Notes: generated by a model not told the origin, from the letters alone. A stretch of DNA of 64,000 bases from Paenibacillus sp. 32352 (GCF_002042965.1 NZ_MZNT01000010.1:124001-188000), one strand, 5' to 3'; numbered from the stretch's first letter, positions 17,267 through 26,546 are shown. Numbers and translations are program-made.

Positions 17267-19054
17267 TTACTCCGTCAGGCTCATGAATGCTTTGACATCC
17301 TCAACCGATAAATCCATCGCCCGCTGCCAGAAATCCGGCTGCCGGAGGTCGACGCCCAGATGCTTCTGCGCCAGCTCCTCCACCGTCATACTGCCGGTGT
17401 CGCGCAGCATCGCAATATATTTATCTTCGAAGGACTCTCCTTGGCGCAGCGCTTCGGCGTAAATCCCGGAGCTGAACATGTAGCCGAACGTATACGGGAA
17501 GTTATAGAATGGTACCTCCGTAATATAGAAATGAAGCTTGGAAGCCCAGAAATGCGGATGATATTCCTCCAGAGCATGGCTGTACCCTTCCTTCTGAGCT
17601 TCGATCATAAGCTCATTAAGGCGCTCTACGCTGACAATGCCCTTGGCCCGTTCTTCATAGAACCGGGTTTCAAACAGAAAGCGCGCATGAATATTCATAT
17701 AGAACGCTACCGAGCGCTGGATCTTGTCTTCGAGCAGCGTAAGACGTTCTTCCTCCGTCGCCGCACCTTTGACAGCTGCATCGGCCACAACCATTTCCGC
17801 GAAGGTCGATGCGGTTTCCGCCACGTTCATGGCATATTCCTGCGCCAATGCCGGAAGGTCATTCATTACATGCTGATGATAGCCATGACCCAGCTCGTGG
17901 GCAAGAGTGGCTACATTGGACGCTGTTCCTGAATAGGTCATAAAAATTCGCGTTTCCTCCGCTATCGGGAACGAGGTGCAGAACCCGCCGGGTCTTTTGC
18001 CGGGACGGTCCTCTGCTTCAATCCAGCCCTTCTCAAAGGCCATAACGGAAAAATCGGCCATCTTGGGACTGAAGCGGCGGAACTGATCGACAATCAATTG
18101 GGCTCCTTCATCATAGGTGAAATGCTTGCTTCCTTCGCCGACAGGAGCCTCTACATCATACCAGCTCAGCTTCTCGACTCCGAGCAGCTTCGCCTTGCGT
18201 TCCAAGTATTGAACGAAGATGCCTTTGCTCCGTTCAATGACTCCCCACATCGCATCAAGAGTTTCCTTCGACATCCGGTTGATCGATAAAGGCTCCTTAT
18301 GTATCGTATCCCAGCCGCGGCGCTCGTAAAGCTTTAAACGGAATCCGGCCAGGTGATTCAGAGCATCCGCACAGTAATCGGCGTGCTCCCCCCATTGCTG
18401 CTCCCACAGCTGGAACAAGCGCTTCCGAACGGACCGGTCCGCACTGTGCATACGGTTAGCCGCTTGCCCTGCCGACAGCTCGATCGTCTCACCGTCCTCC
18501 TCCCAAGGGATTCGGAATTTGCTGACGGTCGTATTATAGGCTTCACCCCATCCGTGGTAGCCGTCAATCGCCAGATCGTTCACAAGTGCTTCCTGCTCGG
18601 GAGGCAGCTTGTCAGCCGCTTGAGAGCGGCGCTCGGTCAAAGGAAAAGCGATGCTCTGAAGCTCTGGAGCTGCCACCAGCTTCGCCCAGACATCATCGTT
18701 GATCTCCGTTAATAATTGATCAAATCGGGTCAGCTCCGTTGCATAGGATGCCGATAACGTCTTGATCTTGCCAGCCAGTATGATGGCCTTTTTATCAGCT
18801 TGATTCTCAGCGGCCAAGCAGCCGACGAAGGAATCCGCTTCCCTGATTTTTTTTAATATGGATTGCAGTAAATCGATAACCGGTATGAACACGGTGGCAT
18901 CGGCGGTTTGCGGTGTCTTGAACCCATCGAGGATAACCGATAATGACTTCAAATCCTTCTCAAGTGCTTCCAAAAAAGCATGAAACGCCGAGGAGCCGCT
19001 TCCGCCAGGGAAAAAACGCTCCAAATTCCATGTCTGCTGCAATGGTGTTTTCAT
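17267..19054 (-). CDS. pepF: Oligoendopeptidase F-like M3 metallopeptidase
   Basis: The protein has 595 residues, the usual length for PepF. The zinc site HELGH lies at residues 386-390, with the downstream third-ligand region NVAETASTFAEM. The N-terminal half is the alpha-helical M3 domain. It hydrolyses short peptides in the cytosol. There is no signal peptide. A purine-rich AGGAAAGG lies just upstream. It is monocistronic and convergent with the chemotaxis gene. Confidence 0.93.
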   Translation of the reverse strand: MKTPLQQTWNLERFFPGGSGSSAFHAFLEALEKDLKSLSVILDGFKTPQTADATVFIPVIDLLQSILKKIREADSFVGCLAAENQADKKAIILAGKIKTLSASYATELTRFDQLLTEINDDVWAKLVAAPELQSIAFPLTERRSQAADKLPPEQEALVNDLAIDGYHGWGEAYNTTVSKFRIPWEEDGETIELSAGQAANRMHSADRSVRKRLFQLWEQQWGEHADYCADALNHLAGFRLKLYERRGWDTIHKEPLSINRMSKETLDAMWGVIERSKGIFVQYLERKAKLLGVEKLSWYDVEAPVGEGSKHFTYDEGAQLIVDQFRRFSPKMADFSVMAFEKGWIEAEDRPGKRPGGFCTSFPIAEETRIFMTYSGTASNVATLAHELGHGYHQHVMNDLPALAQEYAMNVAETASTFAEMVVADAAVKGAATEEERLTLLEDKIQRSVAFYMNIHARFLFETRFYEERAKGIVSVERLNELMIEAQKEGYSHALEEYHPHFWASKLHFYITEVPFYNFPYTFGYMFSSGIYAEALRQGESFEDKYIAMLRDTGSMTVEELAQKHLGVDLRQPDFWQRAMDLSVEDVKAFMSLTE

Positions 19055-19212
19055 GCAAACATCGCACCTTTCCTAAAAATTAGATACAATACATATTAAA
19101 CCATAAAAAATGCGGAACCCAAAATAGCAAATCCACCATATTTTGGTTGAATTGTTATCGCGGGTGTGTTTAAATGGTGACTATAGATCTATTGACAGGA
19201 GTGAACGGCAAC

Positions 19213-19392
19213 ATGAAACCATTACAGATCTCGCCCGAAACAGCGCAAAAACTGGCAAAACAGCTTAACGTTCCTTTGGAGCATCTTATGCATATGCCCC
19301 AGCATATTTTAATGCAGAAGCTTGCAGAGCTTGCTAAAAGCGCTTCCAGCAAGGAAGAAACCGATGGCGGCAATACGAAACAGGAGCCTTAA
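19213..19392 (+). CDS. yycC: YycC family small protein
   Basis: The ATG at 19213 follows a CAGGAG site; the upstream in-frame ATG at 19174 adds residues not seen in the family. The 59-residue product begins MKPLQISPETAQKLAKQLNV and contains MHMPQHILMQKL, the signature of YycC of B. subtilis. Its function is unknown. The gene after it starts 3 bp later, so the two are probably translated together. Confidence 0.85.
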   Translation: MKPLQISPETAQKLAKQLNVPLEHLMHMPQHILMQKLAELAKSASSKEETDGGNTKQEP

Positions 19393-19395
19393 GCA

Positions 19396-19635
19396 ATGAT
19401 TCCATTTCATAACACATGGCCCTACGAGCAGATCCGGCAGGATATTTACGTCCATGAGTGCCCTTTTTGCAATGAGTCTAACGTACTACTTCCCTTCAAG
19501 AAAAAAGATTTACAGGAGATTATGGATGGAGCCAAGAAGCTCCTGGTATTCCGATGCTGTCATAACAAGATCACGATTATAGGTGCCGATCAAGATTATT
19601 TGCTAGCCAATCAGCCTTTACGAAACTTGCGCTGA
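19396..19635 (+). CDS. Small hypothetical protein with CPFC motif
   Basis: This 79-residue protein starts 3 bp after the yycC stop. It has a HECPFCNES motif near residue 20 and a second RCCHN near residue 53, which together could form a small zinc ribbon. The protein is soluble. I do not recognise a named family. Tight coupling to yycC suggests a common role, but there is no functional evidence. Confidence 0.7.
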   Translation: MIPFHNTWPYEQIRQDIYVHECPFCNESNVLLPFKKKDLQEIMDGAKKLLVFRCCHNKITIIGADQDYLLANQPLRNLR

Positions 19636-19687
19636 CGGAAGGTTCGTGCAGCGTACGCTGACTCTGATCAGGAGTGGAATAAGAAGC

Positions 19688-20779
19688 ATGTACTACATTT
19701 CCTTTACGCACGCCTGCACCTTGATTGCTCTCAACTATGTGGCTTTAAAATTGAAGAACCGGATCCTTATCGAACGCTATACAACGTTCATCGCCTCTCT
19801 ATTGACGGGGATAGCCTCGATTATTACAATGCTGCAGCCGCTGCCTAATGACAGCCTGTTAACCGATTTACGGTTTGCTCCTATCGTTATGGCCGGCTTG
19901 CGGTTCGGACCGGTGGTATCGCTGCTGTCCGCCATCCTGCCTTCGTTATACATCTTTCATATGGATGAACCGCTTGCTGTCGTCAGAACCATGCAGGATT
20001 TAATTCTGCCCGCCGTCATCAGCTCGCTGTTCTATAAGAAGGATCAGGATAGCGGCTACGCCATGATTTCGTTTCAAGACGGCCTGAAGATCTGCTTCCT
20101 GCTCGCTGCAATCCGGCTGGGTCTCGAATATTATTTACGGCACGAGCTGAGCGCCGGCCTCCTGCTGTCGCATGCAATTATGCTGGTGCTGTCCATTCTG
20201 GCGATTCAAGTTCTGATCGTGATGTATAACGATGACAACCGGTCCCAGATCTTGCAGCGCCGCTTCGAGCTTCTAGCCAATCAGGACGGCCTGACCGGAC
20301 TGCCTAATTTGCGGAGCTTCATGAGCATTGCCCGGAATACCTTCGAGCAGAGACCGCTTTCCATCATGATGGTCGATATTGATAATTTCAAGCGCTACAA
20401 CGATACGTTCGGTCATTTACAGGGAGACCAGCTGCTGCGCGAAGTTGGGCAGCTTCTCAGCTCCCTGATCGATGAACGCGATTATGTAGCACGGTACGGT
20501 GGAGAAGAATTCATTATCATGAGCCACTCCGTAGATATTTCGCGGTTGGAGCACTATGCGCACAGGCTGTGTAAAGCGGTTGCAGAGCATTCCTACCAAG
20601 CGAAGAGCGCCCTTCCGGTTACCATCTCCATTGGCATTTCCGTTTCCGACAGTGCTAACAAGGATCTGCTGCGCATCATATCCGAAGCGGATGAAGCCCT
20701 CTACCAATCCAAGAACAGAGGAAAAAACCGCTATACGTTCTATGCACCCGAACCTTCCCTGGCAACAAATAACGCATAA
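19688..20779 (+). CDS. Diguanylate cyclase with LytS-type membrane sensor
   Basis: The N-terminal half has five to six hydrophobic helices of the 5TM-LYT type (LRFAPIVMAGLRFGPVVSLL block). A GGDEF domain follows with the active-site signature RYGGEEF and the substrate-binding DIDNFKRYND segment. It makes the second messenger c-di-GMP from GTP. B. subtilis DgcA/YhcK has a similar plan. The start is uncertain: the ATG at 19688 has GGAG 13 bases upstream, while the GTG at 19646 has GGAAGG only 3 bases upstream. A PilZ protein encoded at 26547 could be one receptor. Confidence 0.88.
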   Translation: MYYISFTHACTLIALNYVALKLKNRILIERYTTFIASLLTGIASIITMLQPLPNDSLLTDLRFAPIVMAGLRFGPVVSLLSAILPSLYIFHMDEPLAVVRTMQDLILPAVISSLFYKKDQDSGYAMISFQDGLKICFLLAAIRLGLEYYLRHELSAGLLLSHAIMLVLSILAIQVLIVMYNDDNRSQILQRRFELLANQDGLTGLPNLRSFMSIARNTFEQRPLSIMMVDIDNFKRYNDTFGHLQGDQLLREVGQLLSSLIDERDYVARYGGEEFIIMSHSVDISRLEHYAHRLCKAVAEHSYQAKSALPVTISIGISVSDSANKDLLRIISEADEALYQSKNRGKNRYTFYAPEPSLATNNA

Positions 20780-20814
20780 TGCTTCATTCGATCCCTGAAT
20801 GAGCACTATGCGTT
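20771..20814. terminator. Bidirectional terminator between the cyclase and DUF2225 genes
   Basis: An AACGCATA/TATGCGTT stem with inner CATTC/GAATG pairs overlaps the stop codon of the cyclase gene and is followed by an A/T-rich run. Confidence 0.7.
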
Positions 20815-20845
20815 ATTTATTTTCCGTATGTAAGCTGCCTTGCTT

Positions 20846-21541
20846 CTACTCCATCATTTCCTGAGGGAGCTCCAGCCTCTCCGCCAGCATCTCCTCACGG
20901 GTAGTCGCCCACTGTTCGCGGGAGGCTCTGATCATAGCGGCATCCATGATGCGTTTATCGTTGATGACCCGGCCGAACCATTTGACCGCTTCATTATAGT
21001 TTTTGAGCCTGCGGTTCAAATCCCCCATCAAATACATGAGACGGGCGTTATTAAGCTCCGCACCTTCTGTTTCATACACGCTCGTATAGGCGTCCAGCGC
21101 GAACTGAAGGAACCGCTGCTCCTGCTCCGTATCCTGCTTGTAACGGTACAGCCAGGCAATATGGTGCAGCAGGCCCGCGATGACGCGCCCCTTTTCGTTC
21201 TTAATCTGGGCGCAAAGCAGGGCCAGCTTATAAGTATACAGCGCGTCTTCCCAGCTTCGCTCCTGCCCGTAATCCTTCATTGACCACTGCTCCGCCACCT
21301 TGGTCTTGAACAGCTCTCTCTGAGCCGGCAAAAAGTGCGGGGATGTATTCTCCGTGCTGGCGTAGCCGCAGGATGGACATACCCTGACGACATAGTAATC
21401 GGGGTTGATATCTTTATAATGAATGCAAAAATCCGTATCCGTCTGCTTCGCTTTCTTGAAGCTCGGCCTTACTCTTGACGTCTCGAAGGTTGCTTCGCAG
21501 TACGCGCATTCGACCTTCACCTGAAATAAAGGCTCGACCAC
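20846..21541 (-). CDS. DUF2225 family protein
   Basis: The start is taken as the GTG at 21541, 7 bases after AAAGGAAG. Upstream ATGs at 21574 and 21616 have no ribosome site, and a hairpin lies between them. The product has about 231 residues. An N-terminal zinc-ribbon pair (VECAYCEATF and VRVCPSCGYA) is followed by a helical TPR-like C-terminal half. This is the DUF2225 pattern found in spore formers. The function is unknown. It is convergent with the cyclase gene. Confidence 0.83.
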   Translation of the reverse strand: MVEPLFQVKVECAYCEATFETSRVRPSFKKAKQTDTDFCIHYKDINPDYYVVRVCPSCGYASTENTSPHFLPAQRELFKTKVAEQWSMKDYGQERSWEDALYTYKLALLCAQIKNEKGRVIAGLLHHIAWLYRYKQDTEQEQRFLQFALDAYTSVYETEGAELNNARLMYLMGDLNRRLKNYNEAVKWFGRVINDKRIMDAAMIRASREQWATTREEMLAERLELPQEMME

Positions 21542-21585
21542 AAGTCCACTTCCTTTGTCATGTAGTTTATCCATTGGCGCAATAA

Positions 21586-21609
21586 GCGGATGGCTGCCAA
21601 ACCATCCGC
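21586..21609 (-). terminator. Terminator of the truncated haemoglobin gene
   Basis: A perfect 8-bp GCGGATGG/CCATCCGC stem with an 8-base loop lies 40 bp after the haemoglobin stop. The T-run is weak. Its position makes the upstream ATG at 21616 an unlikely start for the DUF2225 gene. Confidence 0.6.
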
Positions 21610-21649
21610 AAGTCATGACTTTAATCGAACCCGAAACAAAACGACCCGA

Positions 21650-22039
21650 TCAGCTGTTCACGAAATGATAAGCAGGCCCCTTCAGCCTTTCGAGCACAAA
21701 CTCCTGAAGCTCAGGAGCAAGCCCTACTTTGGTGAGCGCCTGCTTCATGCAGCCAAGCCATGCATCCGCATGCCGGGTTGTAATTTCGAACGGCATATGA
21801 CGCGCACGCATCATCGGGTGTCCATGTACATCTGAATAGAGGGATGGACCTCCAAAAAACTGCGTCAAAAACATATATTGCTTTTCCATTACCGGATCTA
21901 TATTTTCCGGAAATAAGGGACCGATTAACGGATGAGCTTGTACCAGAGGATAAAATTCCTCTACGATACGGCGAAACGTCGCTGCCCCTCCCAATGCCTC
22001 ATAAGGCGTGATGTTCTGCGAATCCTGCTGACCGGACAT
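21650..22039 (-). CDS. Group 2 truncated haemoglobin
   Basis: The 129 residues cover the whole 2-on-2 globin: the N-terminal ALGGAATFRRIVEEFY block, the HPMMRARHMPFEI segment and the proximal haem His in TRHADAWLGCM. It corresponds to YjbI of B. subtilis, a haem protein that binds oxygen and may handle reactive species. An AGGTGAGA site precedes the ATG. It is monocistronic, with a hairpin behind. Confidence 0.92.
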   Translation of the reverse strand: MSGQQDSQNITPYEALGGAATFRRIVEEFYPLVQAHPLIGPLFPENIDPVMEKQYMFLTQFFGGPSLYSDVHGHPMMRARHMPFEITTRHADAWLGCMKQALTKVGLAPELQEFVLERLKGPAYHFVNS

Positions 22040-22100
22040 CTCGTCTTCTCACCTGCTCTTTTTTATAAAATGGATCTATCCCTTGTTCCTTCTATATAAC

Positions 22101-22135
22101 AAAAAAAGATGCTAATGCTCCACGCGATTAGCATC
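22101..22135 (-). terminator. Terminator of the 31-codon gene
   Basis: A perfect GATGCTAAT/ATTAGCATC stem with a 10-base loop is followed on the minus strand by TTTTTTT. Confidence 0.8.
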
Positions 22136-22169
22136 CAGACTTAGAAGAAACCGCAATATCCGAAGGGCA

Positions 22170-22265
22170 TCAGCTTTCCAAATCCTCTTCACCGGAGGTC
22201 ATTAAGGTTTCCCTAATGACATATACGAACGCACATACGAGAATTCCAGCAATCACACCTGTCAT
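22170..22265 (-). CDS. Small single-helix membrane protein (31 residues)
   Basis: A GAGGAG site lies 8 bases before the ATG at 22265. The product has one hydrophobic helix (MTGVIAGILVCAFVYVI) and an acidic tail ending SGEEDLES. A strong terminator follows 35 bp after the stop, so the unit has ribosome site, frame and terminator in the right order. This supports a real small gene that automatic callers would miss. The function is unknown; small membrane proteins of this kind often tune larger membrane complexes. Confidence 0.6.
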   Translation of the reverse strand: MTGVIAGILVCAFVYVIRETLMTSGEEDLES

Positions 22266-22442
22266 TTGACCAACTCCTCATTCTCATATTGGTACTATTG
22301 TACCATAAATCAACGTTAAATCCAGCCATTCTACAGTAAAATATCATATTTTTCTGACAGTTTGTCCCCGCTTCCCGGAGGCATGTCTCCCCAAGATCAT
22401 TCATATAAGTAAATGATGGTTGTACAATTTCGGAGTCGATTT

Positions 22443-22553
22443 GCTGGCGCAAAAACTCTTAGCTTATGCTTCCGATGCCAGTTTTTGCTGGCGCAAAAAC
22501 TCTTAGCTTATGCTTCCGATGCCAGTTTTTGCTGGCGCAAAAACTCTTAGGAG
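22443..22553 (+). repeat. Tandem 44-bp hairpin repeats in the ylbJ leader
   Basis: The repeat starts at 22443, 22487 and 22531, an exact 44-bp period, with the third unit cut short by the ribosome site. Two perfect hairpins (AGTTTTTGC-TGGC-GCAAAAACT) lie at 22480-22501 and 22524-22545, with a degenerate one before them. The linkers contain TATGCTTCCGATG. The last hairpin is followed directly by CTTAGGAGG, the ribosome site of ylbJ. The nadK leader has the same architecture. Confidence 0.9.
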
Positions 22554-22562
22554 GATCTACCC

Positions 22563-23804
22563 ATGAAAAAATATGGCTCGATAACGCTCATTTCGCTGAT
22601 GATGCTGTCTCTGATGTGCCTGATGCTCCTGTTCCCGTCCGAGGTGTTTCGAGCGTCTATCAAAGGGGTAGCCATCTGGTGGGACGTTCTGTTCCCGGCC
22701 TTATTTCCCTTTTTTGTCATAGCCGAAATGATGCTCGGGGTAGGCATCGTTCATTTCTTTGGCACGCTGCTGGACCCGTTAATGCGGCCTGTCTTTAGAA
22801 TTCCCGGCATCGGGGGCTTTGTCGTGGCAATGGGATTCGCGGCAGGCTACCCGATAGGCGCAAGGCTTACCTCGCAGCTGTGGGACCAGAAGCTGGTCAA
22901 CCGCGAGGAAGGCGAGAGGCTGGTTTCCTTCACCACCTCCTCGGACCCTATCTTCTTGATCGGAGCCGTATCCATCGGCTTCTTTCACGATGCGGGACTA
23001 GCCGGCATTCTCGCCACGGCACACTATGGAACGGCGATGCTGCTTGGCATTATGATGCGTTATCACGGCAGCAAATCGCCTATTCCCGCCTTACAGCCTG
23101 GCCCTCAAACGGACAGTACCTCGTCACAGCCTATATGGCTCCGCGCGTTCAATGCGATGCACACCGCCAGGATGAAGGATGGCCGGCCTTTAGGAGAGAT
23201 GCTTAAGCAGGCTGTCACCTCTTCCCTCTCGCTTATTTTCGTCGTCGGCGGACTGGTTGTCTTCTTCTCCGCTGTTATGGAAGTGCTGGCTTCCGCGCAT
23301 ATCATGAACATTTTCTACATAGGGATTAATGCGGTGCTTCAACAGTTTGACGTTCCGCTTGCGCTCTCCCAGGCGGTTGCAAACGGATTTTTCGAGGTTA
23401 CGCTAGGCGCCAAAGCGGCCGGAGGAGCCGGTGCGCAAATTCCGCTCGTTTATAAGGTCGCGATCGCAGCCTTCGTTCTATCCTGGGCCGGGTTGTCCGT
23501 GCATGCCCAAGTGGTCAGCCTGCTTCAGCGGACAGATTTAAGATATCTTCCCTTTTGCTTGTCCCGACTGGCTCATGGCCTTATGGCTTTTACCGCCGTA
23601 TTCCTGCTATGGGAGCCGATGCAATCGACCCGCAGCACCTTGGCAGCTATGGTTCCCGACATGGACGTCACTTCCCCTTTGACTACTTTATGGCAGTTTA
23701 CGCTGCCGTGGGGACTCTTGACTTTTGTCAGCGTCATGCTTGCGCTTGCCGTGTTATTGTGCTTGTACTATGTGGTTAAGCAATGTATGAAGAGATTGAT
23801 ATAA
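22563..23804 (+). CDS. ylbJ: Sporulation integral membrane protein YlbJ
   Basis: This 413-residue polytopic membrane protein begins MKKYGSITLISLMML, with about eight hydrophobic helices and the nucleoside-transporter-gate-like blocks PALFPFFVIAEMMLGVG and GYPIGARLTSQLWDQ that mark YlbJ. In B. subtilis it is made in the mother cell under sigma E and is needed for spore cortex formation. AGGAGG lies 9 bases upstream of the ATG. The leader is an array of tandem hairpins that ends at this ribosome site. Confidence 0.93.
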   Translation: MKKYGSITLISLMMLSLMCLMLLFPSEVFRASIKGVAIWWDVLFPALFPFFVIAEMMLGVGIVHFFGTLLDPLMRPVFRIPGIGGFVVAMGFAAGYPIGARLTSQLWDQKLVNREEGERLVSFTTSSDPIFLIGAVSIGFFHDAGLAGILATAHYGTAMLLGIMMRYHGSKSPIPALQPGPQTDSTSSQPIWLRAFNAMHTARMKDGRPLGEMLKQAVTSSLSLIFVVGGLVVFFSAVMEVLASAHIMNIFYIGINAVLQQFDVPLALSQAVANGFFEVTLGAKAAGGAGAQIPLVYKVAIAAFVLSWAGLSVHAQVVSLLQRTDLRYLPFCLSRLAHGLMAFTAVFLLWEPMQSTRSTLAAMVPDMDVTSPLTTLWQFTLPWGLLTFVSVMLALAVLLCLYYVVKQCMKRLI

Positions 23805-23856
23805 CAAGATAATAAGACCGTCTAAAGACGTACGAACGTAAAGGATGGTGGTTCTC

Positions 23857-26406
23857 ATGAATACGAAATTTCCTTATGCGGATTTGAAGCTGCCCAAAGC
23901 CATAGAGCGATTGCCGGAGATAGCCTACAACCTGTGGTTTAGCTGGAATTCCGAGGCGCTTGAGCTGTTTGCCCGAATAGACCGGAATCGTTGGGACCAA
24001 TTCGTGCATAATCCCGTTCGTTTGCTCATGGAAACCGAGCCGGAGGTATGGGAAGCGTTGATTCATGATGAGGACTTTATCCATCATTATGATCGGGTTA
24101 TTCAGCAATGGGATGACTATTGCCACGAACAGACCTGGTTCCAGAAGACGTATCCTGATTTCGTTTCCTATAAGATTGCGTACTTATCCGCCGAATTCGG
24201 CTTCCATGAATCGCTTCCTATCTACTCGGGCGGCCTCGGTGTATTGGCCGGAGACCACTGCAAATCCGCAAGTGATCTGGGGATTCCTCTTGTGGGTATC
24301 GGATTGCTGTACAAGAAAGGGTATTTTAATCAAAAAATCGATGCGGAAGGCAGACAACAATCGGATGCGCTATCCTACGATTTCTCCAAGCTCCCCATTC
24401 TCCCAGTGCTGAACGACCATGGGGAGACGCTGATGATTGAGGTCCCTCTTGCGGATCGAATAGTCAAGCTGCAGGTATGGCAGGTGCTTGTCGGCCGGAA
24501 TATAAACTATTTGCTTGATGCGGATATCGAAGGCAACAGTCCATGGGACCGGGATCTGACTGGTCAGCTGTACGGAGGCAATCAGGATGTCCGCATCGCG
24601 CAGGAGATCTTGCTCGGAATGGGCGGCGTGAAGGTACTGAGGGCGCTCAAGGTGCCTACCGCGGTGTATCACATTAATGAAGGGCATGCCGCTTTCCAGG
24701 CTATAGAACGAATTCAGGAGCAGCTCGAGGCCGGAATTCCTTTTCATGTGGCGGTTGAAGTCATTCGCGCGAGCTCCGTCTTTACTACGCATACACCGGT
24801 TCCAGCCGGGCATGATGCATTTCCTCTGCCTATGGTGGATTATTATTTCAGCTTTTTATTTTCCCGTTGGAAGGAGCATAAGCATGCCTGGATGAAGCTT
24901 GGGCTGGAGAGTTCGAAGCCCCTGTTCAACATGACGCATTTGGCCTTGAATACGGCGGCTCTCCGCAACGGAGTCAGCAAGCTCCATGGTCAGGTATCCA
25001 GAAATATGTTCCGCTCTTTTCACGGCAATATCGGTGAAAAGGAAGTGCCTATAGGGCACATCACGAACGGTGTGCATTTGAGCACGTGGCTGGCGCCTGA
25101 GCTTAAGGAGCTGTACAGCCGCTTCATGCCGGGAACCTGGCTTCGAAACCAGACGAATACCGATTTATGGCGATCCCTTGATTTGATTCCTTCGGAATCC
25201 TTATGGGAAGTTCATATGCACCTGAAGGAGAAGCTGATTCGCCTGGCCAGGGCCAACCTTCGGGAGCAGCGGAGACGCAACGACCTGCCTGCCGATAAGG
25301 TTGAGGAAGTACGCTGCCTCCTGAACCCGCAGGTGCTGACCATTGGATTTGCCCGCAGGTTCGCTACCTACAAAAGAGCGAATCTGATCTTTAATGACTT
25401 GGACCGTTTGGATCGCTTGATCAATGATCCGGATCGTCCCGTTCAGCTTTTGTTCGCAGGCAAAGCCCATCCTGCCGATCACCCCGGTCAGGAAATGATC
25501 AAAGAAATTTATCGCGTATCTCAAATGGACCGGTTCCGCGGGAAAATCGTCCTTTTGGAAAATTACGATATGAACTTGGCCCGTTATTTGGTTCAAGGCG
25601 TTGACGTGTGGCTGAACAATCCTCGCAGACCTTATGAAGCGAGCGGGACCAGCGGGCAGAAAGCCGCCCTGAACGGCGTTATTAACTTCAGCGTGCTGGA
25701 CGGCTGGTGGGAAGAAGGCTACGACGGCAGCAACGGCTGGAGCATCGATGCCAATAATGATGCCGATTGGCAAACCCAGGAACGGGAAAATACGGAATCG
25801 ATCTACCGGAAGCTGGAGCAGGAAATCGTCCCCCTCTATTACAATCAGGGAAAGCTCCCTCATCAGTGGGTGGCCCGGATGAAGCGCTCCATCCAAACTC
25901 TGGCTCCTGTCTACAATACGGACCGGATGGTGATGGATTATACGAATCATACGTACATCCCTTCGTTAAAAAGGACACTGGCCTTCTTGGCCGAGGATTA
26001 CGATATGGCGACCAAAGTAGCGGATTTCAAGCAGTTTATTTTTGCCAACTGGCATTATGTCCGCATCCTGGAAGTGAACGATAACGTGAATAAGACAGCG
26101 GAAGCCAAGTCCCCGTTAACCGATTCCCGCCAACAGTTGAAGGAAGTTACCGCTACCATAAGGTTTGGTCCTGTGTGGTATAAGGATACCCGTGTGGAGC
26201 TCGTATACTACGAGGAACGTCCGGACGGATGGCACCAGGTCGTAGTGGCTATGGAGCCGACCAAAGAACTAGAGGAACGAACCGTTCAATACAGGGCCGT
26301 TATCCCCTCTCATCTGCGCCATAGAGCTCATTTCTCCGTTCGGGTTCACCCGGTAAGCCCTAATTTCGCTACCTCCTTCGAAGTACCTTTGGTGACAACT
26401 TTGTGA
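23857..26406 (+). CDS. glgP: Alpha-glucan phosphorylase (GlgP-type, GT35)
   Basis: The ATG at 23857 follows GGATGGTGG; an ATG at 23845 overlaps this site. The product has about 849 residues and matches the bacterial/archaeal alpha-glucan phosphorylase branch that begins with a DUF3417-type N-terminus. Motifs include EFGFHESLPIYSGGLGVLAG, HINEGHAAF, GFARRFATYKR and the PLP-site region EASGTSGQKAALNG. It releases glucose-1-phosphate from glycogen or maltodextrins. No other glycogen genes are adjacent. A strong hairpin follows. Confidence 0.93.
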   Translation: MNTKFPYADLKLPKAIERLPEIAYNLWFSWNSEALELFARIDRNRWDQFVHNPVRLLMETEPEVWEALIHDEDFIHHYDRVIQQWDDYCHEQTWFQKTYPDFVSYKIAYLSAEFGFHESLPIYSGGLGVLAGDHCKSASDLGIPLVGIGLLYKKGYFNQKIDAEGRQQSDALSYDFSKLPILPVLNDHGETLMIEVPLADRIVKLQVWQVLVGRNINYLLDADIEGNSPWDRDLTGQLYGGNQDVRIAQEILLGMGGVKVLRALKVPTAVYHINEGHAAFQAIERIQEQLEAGIPFHVAVEVIRASSVFTTHTPVPAGHDAFPLPMVDYYFSFLFSRWKEHKHAWMKLGLESSKPLFNMTHLALNTAALRNGVSKLHGQVSRNMFRSFHGNIGEKEVPIGHITNGVHLSTWLAPELKELYSRFMPGTWLRNQTNTDLWRSLDLIPSESLWEVHMHLKEKLIRLARANLREQRRRNDLPADKVEEVRCLLNPQVLTIGFARRFATYKRANLIFNDLDRLDRLINDPDRPVQLLFAGKAHPADHPGQEMIKEIYRVSQMDRFRGKIVLLENYDMNLARYLVQGVDVWLNNPRRPYEASGTSGQKAALNGVINFSVLDGWWEEGYDGSNGWSIDANNDADWQTQERENTESIYRKLEQEIVPLYYNQGKLPHQWVARMKRSIQTLAPVYNTDRMVMDYTNHTYIPSLKRTLAFLAEDYDMATKVADFKQFIFANWHYVRILEVNDNVNKTAEAKSPLTDSRQQLKEVTATIRFGPVWYKDTRVELVYYEERPDGWHQVVVAMEPTKELEERTVQYRAVIPSHLRHRAHFSVRVHPVSPNFATSFEVPLVTTL

Positions 26407-26409
26407 ACG

Positions 26410-26460
26410 AATCGCCCCCTATTAAAGACCATTTAGGTCTTTAGTTGGGGGCGATTTGCC
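26410..26460 (+). terminator. Terminator of the phosphorylase gene
   Basis: A two-part hairpin pairs AATCGCCCCC with GGGGGCGATT, with an inner TAAAGACC/GGTCTTTA stem, just after the stop codon. Confidence 0.8.
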
Positions 26461-26546
26461 TTTTCCGGTTCATCCGGCATTGTGTTATCTGTCAATATTG
26501 ATTATTATGGAAGTAATGTTTACTACTATTACATAATGGTGATCCT

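Noticed and set aside
22213..22452. 79-codon minus-strand frame upstream of ylbJ
   Set aside because: It overlaps the better supported 31-residue gene in another frame, has no membrane or domain pattern, and lacks a ribosome site.
22443..22553. 44-bp repeats as a possible CRISPR array
   Set aside because: The whole 44-bp unit is repeated with no unique spacers, and the array ends at a ribosome site.
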